From: Planctomycetaceae bacterium
Lineage (GTDB): Bacteria; Planctomycetota; Planctomycetia; Pirellulales; UBA1268
Reading direction: 5' to 3'
Assembly: GCA_003488325.1 (NCBI GenBank)
Contig: DNLZ01000186.1
Location: 1-6,258 of the forward strand
Length of the DNA: 6,258 nucleotides
Each line of letters starts with the position of its first letter. Within the stretch, counting starts at the first letter, position 1. The position numbers and the translations under genes were made by a program. Under the pieces are notes generated by a model. The model worked only from the letters and a program-made list of their open reading frames with translations. It ran no database searches and was not told where the DNA came from. Below are positions 1-5,698 of this stretch, one piece after another.

Positions 1-30
1 CGGAAGACGAAGCGAAGGGGGGTCGGCGAA

Positions 31-60
31 CGCTTCCCAAGCGACCGGCCGCCGCGGCCG
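31..60 (-). terminator. Possible hairpins downstream of glgB
   Basis: Two small inverted repeats sit side by side, 60 to 90 nt past the glgB stop codon. One is CGCTT-ccc-AAGCG (31-43). The other is CGGCCG-ccg-CGGCCG (46-60). Either could form a GC-rich stem in the glgB transcript. No T-run follows on the minus strand, so this is not a classic intrinsic terminator, and such stems arise easily by chance in DNA this GC-rich. I see no gene in the rest of positions 1-119. Confidence 0.2.
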
Positions 61-119
61 AAGCGAGGAGACTTGTGCCGCCCCCCGAGCCGGTGCCTCA
101 CGAACGAACGGGTGGGGAT

Positions 120-2069
120 TCAGGGCTTTCCCGTCGCACGCGGTTTCAGAATGATCGTCGCCAGCGGCGGCACGACCAGTGACAGGGACTGGTCGCGGCC
201 ATGATGGGGCCTGGGCTCACTGTGCAGGATCCCGGCGTTGCCGACGTTGCTGCCGCCGTAGACCGCCGCGTCGCTGTTGAAGACCTCGTCGTACGTTCCG
301 GCGCGTGGCACGCCGACCCGGTAGCCGGTGCGTGGCACCGGCGTGAAATTCGAGCAGATGATCAGGAAGTCCTCGGGGTCGCTCGCTCGGCGGGCGAAGG
401 CGAGAATGCTGTTCTGCCAGTCGTGGCAATCGATCCACTCGAAGCCGCAGCCTTCGAAGTCGCGCTCATGGAGCGATCGCTCCCGCCGCAGCAGGGCGTT
501 GAGATCGGCCACCGCCCGCGACAGGCCGCGATGACCGTCCCACTCGAGGAGGTGCCATTGGAGGCTGGAGTCGAAGTTCCACTCCTGCCACTGTCCGAAC
601 TCGCATCCCATGAAGAGCAGCTTCTTGCCGGGATGGCACCACATGGAGGCGTAGAGCAGCCTCAGGTTGGCGAATTTCTGCCACGGGTCGCCGGGCATCT
701 GGGCGAGGAGCGCCCCCTTGCCGTGCACGACCTCGTCGTGCGAGAGGGGGAGGACGAAGTTTTCATGGAACGCGTAGATGAGGCTGAAGGTGAGCTCGTC
801 GTGGTGGTACTTGCGGTGGACGGGATCGTGCCGCATGTAGCGGAGCGTGTCGTTCATCCAGCCCATGTTCCACTTCAGGCTGAAGCCGAGGCCGCCCGTG
901 TAGGTCGGGCGTGACACGCCCGGCCAGGCCGTCGACTCCTCGGCGATCGTCAGCGTGCCGGGGAAGTGGTGGTGCACCTGGATGTTGAACTGCTTGAGAA
1001 ACTCGATCGCCTCGAGGTTCTCCCGGCCGCCGAAACAGTTGGGCAGCCACTCACCGTCCTTCCGGCTGTAGTCGAGGTAGAGCATGGAGGCGACCGCATC
1101 GACCCGCAGTCCATCCACGTGGTAGCGGTCGAGCCAGAAGAGGGCCGACGAGACGAGGTAGTTGGCGACCTCGTTGCGTCCGTAGTTGAAGATCAGCGTG
1201 CCCCAGTCGGGATGCTCGCCCTTGCGGGGATCCTCGTGCTCGTAGAGCGCCGTGCCGTCGAAGCGTCGCAGTCCGTGACCGTCGCGGGGGAAATGGGCGG
1301 GCACCCAGTCGATGAGCACGCCGACGCCCGCCCGGTGCAGGGCGTCGATGAGCGACATGAGGGCCTGGGGCGGTCCGAATCGGGAGGTCGCCGCGTAGAG
1401 GCCGATCGTCTGATAGCCCCAGCTCGCGGAGAGCGGATGCTCGGTGGGGGGCAGGAACTCGACGTGCGTGAACCCCATCTCGACGACGTAGGGGACGAGT
1501 TCGCGCTCGAGGTCGGAATAGCCGAGCCACCGGTGCGGATCGTCGCCGGGCCGCCGCCAGCTGCCCAGGTGCACCTCATACACCGACATCGGGGCATCCA
1601 GGCCGTGCCGGGCGGCACGACTCTCCATCCATGCGGTGTCCTGCCAGCGGTACGACGAGAGGTCGGCGACCACCGATGCGGTCCGGGGCGGCACCTCCGC
1701 CGCGAATCCGCAGGGATCGGAGCGGTCACTGAACGTGCCGTGATGGTGGATGCGAAACTTGTAGAGGGTCCCCGTGCCGATCCGGGGCACGAAACACCGC
1801 CAGAAGCCCGAGGATCCGGACCGCTCCATGCGGTGTCGGTCGCCGTCCCAGCCATTGAAGTCGCCGACGACGCTCACCCAGTCGGCATTCGGCGCCCAGA
1901 CGGCGAAGTGCACCCCCGGCTCCCCGTCCACCGTGTGCAGCTGCGCGCCGAGCTTCTCGTAGCTCTTCCAGTGCCGGCCTTCGCCGAGGAGGTGCAGGTC
2001 GAAGTCGGTCAGCATGGGGGCGTCGTTGCGGAAGCGGTCCGGAGTCGCGGGTGCCCAATCGTGCCACAT
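120..2069 (-). CDS. glgB: 1,4-alpha-glucan (glycogen) branching enzyme, short form
   Basis: GlgB cuts alpha-1,4-glucan chains and rejoins the pieces by alpha-1,6 bonds, creating branch points in cytoplasmic glycogen. With the ATG at 2069 the protein has 649 residues. A CBM48 domain lies at about 37-130 (FAVWAPNA, VGDFNGWDG, FAAEVPPRTAS). The GH13 barrel follows, with all four conserved regions intact: DWVPAHFP (Asp254, His259), GLRVDAVASM (nucleophile Asp324), IAEESTAWPGVSRP (acid/base Glu377) and LSHDEVVHGKG (His444, Asp445). An all-beta C-terminal domain covers about 545-645. The extra N1 domain of the roughly 730-residue E. coli type is absent. The frame stays open to a GTG at 2276, but that part overlaps the upstream gene and does not look like N1. 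I prefer 2069 because TPDRFRNDAPMLTDFDLHLL resembles the segment that precedes CBM48 in longer homologues. The ATG at 2015 (631 residues) is also possible; neither has a clear ribosome binding site. Confidence 0.96.
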   Translation of the reverse strand: MWHDWAPATPDRFRNDAPMLTDFDLHLLGEGRHWKSYEKLGAQLHTVDGEPGVHFAVWAPNADWVSVVGDFNGWDGDRHRMERSGSSGFWRCFVPRIGTGTLYKFRIHHHGTFSDRSDPCGFAAEVPPRTASVVADLSSYRWQDTAWMESRAARHGLDAPMSVYEVHLGSWRRPGDDPHRWLGYSDLERELVPYVVEMGFTHVEFLPPTEHPLSASWGYQTIGLYAATSRFGPPQALMSLIDALHRAGVGVLIDWVPAHFPRDGHGLRRFDGTALYEHEDPRKGEHPDWGTLIFNYGRNEVANYLVSSALFWLDRYHVDGLRVDAVASMLYLDYSRKDGEWLPNCFGGRENLEAIEFLKQFNIQVHHHFPGTLTIAEESTAWPGVSRPTYTGGLGFSLKWNMGWMNDTLRYMRHDPVHRKYHHDELTFSLIYAFHENFVLPLSHDEVVHGKGALLAQMPGDPWQKFANLRLLYASMWCHPGKKLLFMGCEFGQWQEWNFDSSLQWHLLEWDGHRGLSRAVADLNALLRRERSLHERDFEGCGFEWIDCHDWQNSILAFARRASDPEDFLIICSNFTPVPRTGYRVGVPRAGTYDEVFNSDAAVYGGSNVGNAGILHSEPRPHHGRDQSLSLVVPPLATIILKPRATGKP

Positions 2070-2149
2070 GGGCACGAATCGTGCGACCCGCGACCCCGAA
2101 ACCACTGCAACGACGCGTGGATGGATCCTGCACCCCGCCGGAGGCACCG

Positions 2150-2911
2150 TCAGGCCACCAGCTTCATCTCCGGCACCTCGCCCGTGATGCCGATCACGAA
2201 CTCCTCGAAGATCTTGGCGTCGAGTGCCGAGGCGGTTTCCGCCTCCGGGTGGAACTGCACGCCGATCGCCGTCCACTCCTCGACGACGCTCTCGATCGCC
2301 TCGACGACGCCGTCGGGCGCCCGGGCGGTGACGCGGAAGCTCGCCGCCACGTCGTCGATCGCCATGTGGTGCATGCTGTTGACGCGAATCTCGCCGTCTC
2401 CATAGACCCGCTCCATCACGCTGCCGCGTTCGACGAGCAGCGCGTGGCGGTGGGCCAGGTCGGTCGGATCCTTGTGGGGAATCGCCCGCGGCAGATCCTC
2501 CGGCAGGTGGAGGAAGAGCGTTCCCCCTTCGGTGATGTTCAGCAGTTGCATGCCACTGCCGATCGCGAGCACGGGCATGTGCCGGGCACAGACGTGCTTG
2601 GCGAGCAGGCGGTCGAAGTCCTCCCGCCGCGGGTCCATGGGCCGCACCGACGGGTGTGGCATGTAGCCGTCACGGCGCGGATCGAGGTCGGATCCACCGA
2701 CCATCACGACCCCGTCGAGCACGTCGAGAAGCCGCACGAGGTCGTCCTCGTCGGCCAGTGGGGGGAGGATCACGGGGATGCCACCCGACGCGGCGATGCC
2801 GTCGAAATAGCCGGCCGCGACGAACGAGAGCGCGGCATGCTCCTTGCGACTGGGACGGAAGTCGGTGTTGATGCCGATGATGGGCTTCACAGCCATGAGA
2901 CCGTCGGACAC
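2150..2911 (-). CDS. Class I glutamine amidotransferase-like protein (peptidase C26 / gamma-Glu-GABA hydrolase family), nucleophile Cys replaced by Gly
   Basis: This 253-residue protein has the class I amidotransferase fold of the PuuD / gamma-glutamyl-gamma-aminobutyrate hydrolase family, which cleaves gamma-glutamyl amide bonds. Family landmarks in order are KPIIGIN (9-15), GGIPVILPP (43-51), GGSDLDPRRDGY (72-83), DPRREDFD (93-100), PVLAIGSGMQLLNITEGG (113-130), NSMHHMAI (178-185) and GVQFHPEAE (217-225). The His221/Glu223 dyad is present. The nucleophile elbow normally reads G-I-C-R-G; here it is A-I-G-S-G, so the catalytic Cys is Gly118 (codon GGC, 2558-2560) and the next Arg is Ser. The rest of the frame is intact and not decayed. 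Loss of classical amidase activity is therefore expected, and a binding, regulatory or different catalytic role is inference. The GTG start at 2911 is chosen over the ATG at 2896 because a good ribosome binding site lies 8 nt upstream. glgB follows after 80 nt on the same strand, so a shared transcript is plausible. Confidence 0.9.
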   Translation of the reverse strand: MSDGLMAVKPIIGINTDFRPSRKEHAALSFVAAGYFDGIAASGGIPVILPPLADEDDLVRLLDVLDGVVMVGGSDLDPRRDGYMPHPSVRPMDPRREDFDRLLAKHVCARHMPVLAIGSGMQLLNITEGGTLFLHLPEDLPRAIPHKDPTDLAHRHALLVERGSVMERVYGDGEIRVNSMHHMAIDDVAASFRVTARAPDGVVEAIESVVEEWTAIGVQFHPEAETASALDAKIFEEFVIGITGEVPEMKLVA

Positions 2912-2919
2912 GCGCGGTG

Positions 2920-2926
2920 CCCCTCC
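2920..2926 (-). promoter_or_regulatory. Ribosome binding site of the amidotransferase-like gene
   Basis: The minus strand reads GGAGGGG, then an 8-nt spacer, then GTG at 2911. This spacing fits a Shine-Dalgarno site for the GTG start. It is 23 nt from the alternative in-frame ATG at 2896, too far to serve it well, so it decides the start. Confidence 0.6.
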
Positions 2927-3273
2927 ACGTTTTCCGTGGCCCGGCGACGAGGTGGTCGTGCTGACCCCCGCGATGCCACCGAGGACGACCGTCGGCGTGC
3001 GGGGCGATCGGGCCGCATCCGGCGCGAAGGGAGGGCGTGATGGCGGCGGTGTCCGCGTGTCGTCACGGCGTCATCCCTAACGCGTCGACTGCATCCCCGA
3101 AGGCCTCTCACGGCGGCGGAGCCTCCCGGGCATCCGGGCCGGTCCCCATCCATGGGTGCCGGGCCAGGTCCGTCGTTCGAGCCGTCGTCGTCCTGCCACG
3201 CTCCCGGGGGACCGTGCGGATGACGACGGCGGCGAAGGTAGTGCGGGATGCAAGGGTCGCAACGATCACGACG

Positions 3274-3307
3274 ATTTTGTGGTGGTGCCACGGTGCGACC
3301 ACAAGAT
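3274..3307. repeat. Inverted repeat (10-bp arms, 14-nt loop)
   Basis: The left arm ATTTTGTGGT (3274-3283) pairs with ACCACAAGAT (3298-3307): nine Watson-Crick pairs and one G.T wobble when read as plus-strand RNA, with a 7-bp perfect core. It lies about 70 to 100 nt past the miaA stop, and its AT-rich arms stand out from the GC-rich surroundings. It could be a transcript 3' stem or a protein binding site. No T-run follows on the minus strand, so a standard intrinsic terminator is not supported. Confidence 0.4.
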
Positions 3308-3310
3308 GCG

Positions 3311-3320
3311 GTGCTAGCAC
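3311..3320. repeat. 10-bp perfect palindrome GTGCTAGCAC
   Basis: GTGCTAGCAC is its own reverse complement and begins 4 bp beyond the 3274-3307 inverted repeat. It contains CTAG, a tetranucleotide that is rare in many bacterial genomes. It could be an operator half-site pair for a dimeric regulator, but a single copy with no known matching regulator does not show this. Confidence 0.25.
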
Positions 3321-3376
3321 GCCCGATGCTGTCAGATCGACCGCATCCTGTGCGCGCGGTCTTCCGCCCGTCCGCG

Positions 3377-4276
3377 TCACGCGGCGAGCCAGACGGCATG
3401 CGGGAATCCTCGCAGCCATGTCAGCTGCCGCTTCGCGAGGTGCCAGGTCCGCATGCGCGTGCGCCGCACGGCTTCCGCCCGATCGATCTCTCCCGCGAGC
3501 AGGGCGATCGCCTCGGCGTAGCCGGCACCCTGCAGAGCGGTCGGTCCGATCCCTCCGGCGGCGAGCAGGCGCTCGGTCTCCTCGATGAGGCCGCCCACGA
3601 ACATGCGCTCGACACGCTGGTCGATCCGTGCACGCAGCACCTGCCGTGGCAGATCGACGACCATCAGCCGCCGGTCGAACCACGGCTGCGGCGCCGGTGC
3701 GAAGTGGCTCGAGAGCGGGCGGCCCGTGACCGCCGCGACCTCGAGCGCCCGCACGATGCGTCGCAGGTCGCTTGCGTGGATGCGAGCCGCCGCCGCCGGG
3801 TCGACCGCGGCGAGCCGCCGGTGCAGGGCCGGCGTCCCATCTCGGGTCGCCTCCGCCTCGAGGGATGCACGGATGCGGGCGTCGGCTCCCGGCAGCGGCG
3901 CCAGTCCGTCTCGAAGGGCCTTCAGATACAGCGGCGTGCCTCCGACGAAGAGGATCCTGCGGCCGCGTCCACGGCACGCGTCCGCCGCCCGGGCCGCATC
4001 GGCCAGCCACCTCGCGACGCTGTACGTCTCCTGCGGTGAGACGATGTCGATGAGGTGGTGCGGTACCTCGGCCCGGTGCGACGCACCCGGCTTCGCCGTG
4101 CCCACGTCGAGCCCGCGGTAGATCGCCATCGAGTCGACGCTCACGATCTCCGCATCGAGCCGTCGGGCGAGGGCGACGCCGAGATCCGTCTTGCCCGAGG
4201 CCGTCGGCCCGGAGAGAAACCAACAGTCGGCGTCGAGCGAGGGGGCGATGGACGGGCTCCCGTCCGGCTCGAGCAC
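3377..4276 (-). CDS. miaA: tRNA dimethylallyltransferase (tRNA A37 isopentenyltransferase)
   Basis: MiaA transfers a dimethylallyl group from DMAPP to N6 of adenosine 37 in tRNAs that read codons starting with U, which steadies codon pairing. In the 299-residue version the motifs are the P-loop GPTASGKT (23-30), VDSMAIYRGLDVGTAKP (47-63, with the catalytic-site Asp at 48), HHLIDIVSP (73-81), VGGTPLYLKAL (111-121), the R-R-I-V-R-A-L-E-V segment at about 172-180, LQGAGYAEA (248-256) and the C-terminal AKRQLTWLR (281-289). All are typical and the length fits the usual 290-320. The frame also has an ATG at 4408 (343 residues). That version adds 44 Pro/Ser/Arg-rich residues with no family counterpart, and it would overlap the first 19 bp of hisE and its ribosome binding site. 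I therefore prefer the GTG at 4276, although neither start has a clear Shine-Dalgarno site, so the true 5' end is uncertain. It is head-to-head with hisE. Confidence 0.95.
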   Translation of the reverse strand: MLEPDGSPSIAPSLDADCWFLSGPTASGKTDLGVALARRLDAEIVSVDSMAIYRGLDVGTAKPGASHRAEVPHHLIDIVSPQETYSVARWLADAARAADACRGRGRRILFVGGTPLYLKALRDGLAPLPGADARIRASLEAEATRDGTPALHRRLAAVDPAAAARIHASDLRRIVRALEVAAVTGRPLSSHFAPAPQPWFDRRLMVVDLPRQVLRARIDQRVERMFVGGLIEETERLLAAGGIGPTALQGAGYAEAIALLAGEIDRAEAVRRTRMRTWHLAKRQLTWLRGFPHAVWLAA

Positions 4277-4300
4277 GCCCCCGGTGCCGTCCGCAGGGCG

Positions 4301-4309
4301 TGCTACGAT
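4301..4309 (+). promoter_or_regulatory. Possible extended -10 promoter for hisE-hisG
   Basis: TGCTACGAT matches an extended -10 element (TGn followed by TACGAT, five of six to TATAAT) in otherwise GC-rich DNA. Transcription would start near 4316, leaving a leader of about 75 nt before the hisE GTG. No good -35 hexamer is seen 16-18 bp upstream, which is tolerated for extended -10 promoters. The site lies just upstream of the preferred miaA start and would be inside miaA if the longer start at 4408 were used. Confidence 0.35.
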
Positions 4310-4372
4310 TGTCTCGCCGTCACGGACCGGCCGGCTCCGCGGAGGGCCCGGGGAGACGGCCTCGGTTGGTGC

Positions 4373-4379
4373 GGAGGAG
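4373..4379 (+). promoter_or_regulatory. Ribosome binding site of hisE
   Basis: GGAGGAG ends 10 nt before the GTG at 4390. The frame also stays open upstream to GTG codons at 4369 and 4300, but the 4369 codon lies only 4 nt before this site and the 4300 codon lies far upstream. The site therefore supports 4390 as the real start. Confidence 0.6.
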
Positions 4380-4389
4380 TGGTCGACGC

Positions 4390-4773
4390 GTGACGGGTCG
4401 TGATCCATCGACGATCGCAGACGGAGAAGTCGGCGCCGTGCTGCTCGCGCTCGATCGCGTCATCGCGGCGAGGCGGGGCGAGTCGCCGGATCGATCCTAC
4501 ACGAGCCGCCTCCTGGCGGGCGGCGTCGAGAAGGCCGGCGGGAAGGTGGCCGAGGAGGCCGGGGAATTCGTCCGGGCCGCCGCCGGCGAGACGGACGAGC
4601 GGGTCGTGTCGGAGGCGGCCGACCTCCTCTATCACATGCTCGTCCTGCTGGCCTGCCGCGGACTCTCGCTCCAGCCGGTGGTGGCGGAGCTGGCCCGGCG
4701 GTTCGGCACGTCGGGGCTCGTCGAGAAGGCATCCCGGGCGGCAGCCGTCCGGGTCGAGGGAGGTGAGGCGTGA
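4390..4773 (+). CDS. hisE: Phosphoribosyl-ATP pyrophosphatase
   Basis: HisE hydrolyses phosphoribosyl-ATP to phosphoribosyl-AMP and pyrophosphate, step 2 of histidine synthesis, in the cytoplasm. The 127-residue protein is the stand-alone all-alpha MazG-like form, not fused to the HisI cyclohydrolase. Visible family features are the SYTSRLLAGG segment (about 36-45), KVAEEAGEF (52-60) with the acidic Mg-binding residues, SEAADLLYHMLVLLACRGL (about 74-92), and a final Leu/Ala-rich helix with VVAELARRF. About 20 poorly conserved residues precede the domain. The GTG start is set by the ribosome binding site at 4373-4379. The stop overlaps the hisG start by 4 nt, so the two are almost certainly one operon with coupled translation. 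miaA runs the opposite way just upstream. I see no histidine-rich leader peptide or T-box-like signal in the short region before it. Confidence 0.93.
   Translation: MTGRDPSTIADGEVGAVLLALDRVIAARRGESPDRSYTSRLLAGGVEKAGGKVAEEAGEFVRAAAGETDERVVSEAADLLYHMLVLLACRGLSLQPVVAELARRFGTSGLVEKASRAAAVRVEGGEA
4759..4763 (+). promoter_or_regulatory. Ribosome binding site of hisG inside hisE
   Basis: GGAGG, within GGGAGGTGAGGC, lies 6 nt before the GTG at 4770 and inside the last codons of hisE. It singles out this GTG from two further in-frame GTG codons just downstream (4782 and 4791). Confidence 0.6.
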
Positions 4774-5657
4774 CCGACGCAGTGCATGACGTGGCGAGAG
4801 GTTCCGAGCGGCTCCTGCGGATCGGGGTGCCGAGCAAGGGCAGGCTCGCCGACCTCGCGGCGGAGCTGCTTTCCGATGCGGGGCTCACGTTTCGTCGCAC
4901 GGACCGGACACTTTTCGCCCGCTGCCGCGACATGCCCGTCGAGGTGACGTTCCTTCGCACCGATGACATTCCCGTGCTCGTCGCGGAAAACGCGATCGAC
5001 CTGGGCATCACGGGCGCCGATCTGGTCGCCGAAAGCGGCGTGGACGTCGTCGAGCGGCTGGAACTCGGCATCGGCTCCTGCCGTCTCGCGCTGTGCGTGG
5101 CCGACGATGCGCCGCTCGCGGATCCTGCCGCCCTGCACGGCAAGCGGGTGGCGACGAGCTTTCCCAGGATCACGCGACGCTGGCTGGGCGATCGCGGCGT
5201 CGACGTGCATCTCGTCGAGCTTTCCGGCAGTGTCGAGATCATGATCGCTCTCGGTGTGGCCGACGCAGTGGTCGATCTGGTGGAGACGGGCAGCACGCTC
5301 GCCGCGAACCGCCTGCGGGTGCTCGCCGACATCGGACGCTACGAGACGGTCCTCATCCAGAATCGGGACGTCGCCGACGCCGAACTCGTCGATCGGATCG
5401 TGCGGCGGCTGCAGGGCATCGTCATCGCGAGAAGCTGGTCGCTGCTCGAATACAACGTGCCCCGGTCACGGCTCGCGGAGGCGGAGCAGGTCACGCCGGG
5501 CTTCCACTCGCCCACCGTGATGCAGCTCGAGGATCCGGCATGGTGCGCCGTGCGGGCCATGGTGCGCCGTGCGGAGGCCCACGCGATCATGGAGCGACTC
5601 GAGGCGATCGGCGCCTCCGCGGTGATCGAGACGACGATCACGAATTGCCGCCTTTGA
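4770..5657 (+). CDS. hisG: ATP phosphoribosyltransferase, long form
   Basis: HisG joins ATP and PRPP to give phosphoribosyl-ATP, the first committed and feedback-controlled step of histidine synthesis. The 295-residue length matches the long, self-sufficient form that needs no HisZ partner. The catalytic part has LRIGVPSKGRL (16-26), DLGITGADL (77-85), GKRVATSFPRITRRWL (124-139), ELSGSVEI (150-157) and the PRPP-binding loop DLVETGSTLAANRL (169-182). The C-terminal regulatory domain (about 220-295) has YNVP (228-231), PGFHSPTVMQL (243-253), the W-C-A-V segment (258-261) and the terminal CRL. In the family this domain binds histidine and causes feedback inhibition; that it does so here is inferred. 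Translation starts at GTG within the hisE stop (GTGA overlap). Two 17-bp identical stretches occur near the 3' end without disturbing the family alignment. It ends 41 bp from the oppositely directed amidohydrolase gene. Confidence 0.96.
   Translation: MTDAVHDVARGSERLLRIGVPSKGRLADLAAELLSDAGLTFRRTDRTLFARCRDMPVEVTFLRTDDIPVLVAENAIDLGITGADLVAESGVDVVERLELGIGSCRLALCVADDAPLADPAALHGKRVATSFPRITRRWLGDRGVDVHLVELSGSVEIMIALGVADAVVDLVETGSTLAANRLRVLADIGRYETVLIQNRDVADAELVDRIVRRLQGIVIARSWSLLEYNVPRSRLAEAEQVTPGFHSPTVMQLEDPAWCAVRAMVRRAEAHAIMERLEAIGASAVIETTITNCRL
5539..5574 (+). repeat. 17-bp direct repeat inside hisG
   Basis: CATGGTGCGCCGTGCGG occurs at 5539-5555 and again at 5558-5574, separated by 2 nt (period 19). 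Since 19 is not a multiple of 3, the two copies are read in different frames: the first as part of A-W-C-A-V-R, the second as part of A-M-V-R-R-A. Both readings fit the normal HisG C-terminal pattern with no extra residues. Confidence 0.85.
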
Positions 5658-5683
5658 CCCGTGTTCCGGACACGTGACGGGTC
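5656..5683. terminator. Possible two-way terminator between hisG and the amidohydrolase gene
   Basis: GACCCGT (5656-5662) and ACGGGTC (5677-5683) are perfect inverted repeats with a 14-nt loop. Nested in them, CGTGT (5660-5664) pairs with ACACG (5670-5674) around TCCGG as an alternative stem. The structure starts at the hisG stop and fills most of the 41-bp convergent gap, the expected place for a shared terminator. No T-run follows on either strand. Confidence 0.35.
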
Positions 5684-5698
5684 CGCTGGGCGTGCCGG

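Larger units (their letters stand above)
2912..3376. other. 465-bp stretch without a recognisable gene
   Basis: This lies between the start of the amidotransferase-like gene and the stop of miaA, both on the minus strand, so it should contain the promoter of the former and the 3' end of the latter's transcript. Open frames cross it on both strands, but they give Arg/Pro/Ser-rich translations without motifs and run into neighbouring genes in the wrong frame. I found no tRNA, tmRNA, SRP RNA or RNase P signature and no convincing -35/-10 pair. It holds an imperfect GC hairpin at 3137-3165 (GGCCGG...CCCA-tcca-TGGG...CCGGGCC) and the two elements listed separately at 3274-3307 and 3311-3320. Confidence 0.6.

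Noticed and set aside
966..2405. 479-codon open frame on the plus strand opposite glgB
   Set aside because: It lies antisense to the clear glgB and amidotransferase-like coding regions. Its translation has no motifs and is the kind of long open frame that strong G/C third-position bias creates. The same applies to the 237-codon frame at 201-914.
3171..3187. tRNA T-loop-like GTTCGAGCC
   Set aside because: The flanking bases do not form a 5-bp T stem, and no acceptor, D or anticodon stem can be drawn around it.
3330..3335. Minus-strand CTGACA as a -35 element for the amidotransferase-like gene
   Set aside because: No acceptable -10 hexamer occurs 16-18 bp downstream, and the site is about 420 bp from the start codon.
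3373..3383. CGCGT-C-ACGCG symmetry across the miaA stop codon as a terminator
   Set aside because: A one-base loop cannot form a hairpin, and there is no T-run; it is probably coincidence of GC-rich codons.
2887..3399. Candidate 170-residue minus-strand gene filling the gap upstream of the amidotransferase-like gene
   Set aside because: The translation is low-complexity and basic, with no recognisable domain, and it runs over the ends of both neighbours. I see no supporting ribosome binding site.
3108..4223. 371-codon minus-strand frame overlapping miaA
   Set aside because: The Arg/Pro/Gly-rich translation without motifs is an out-of-frame shadow of miaA, which carries all its family motifs in the other frame.
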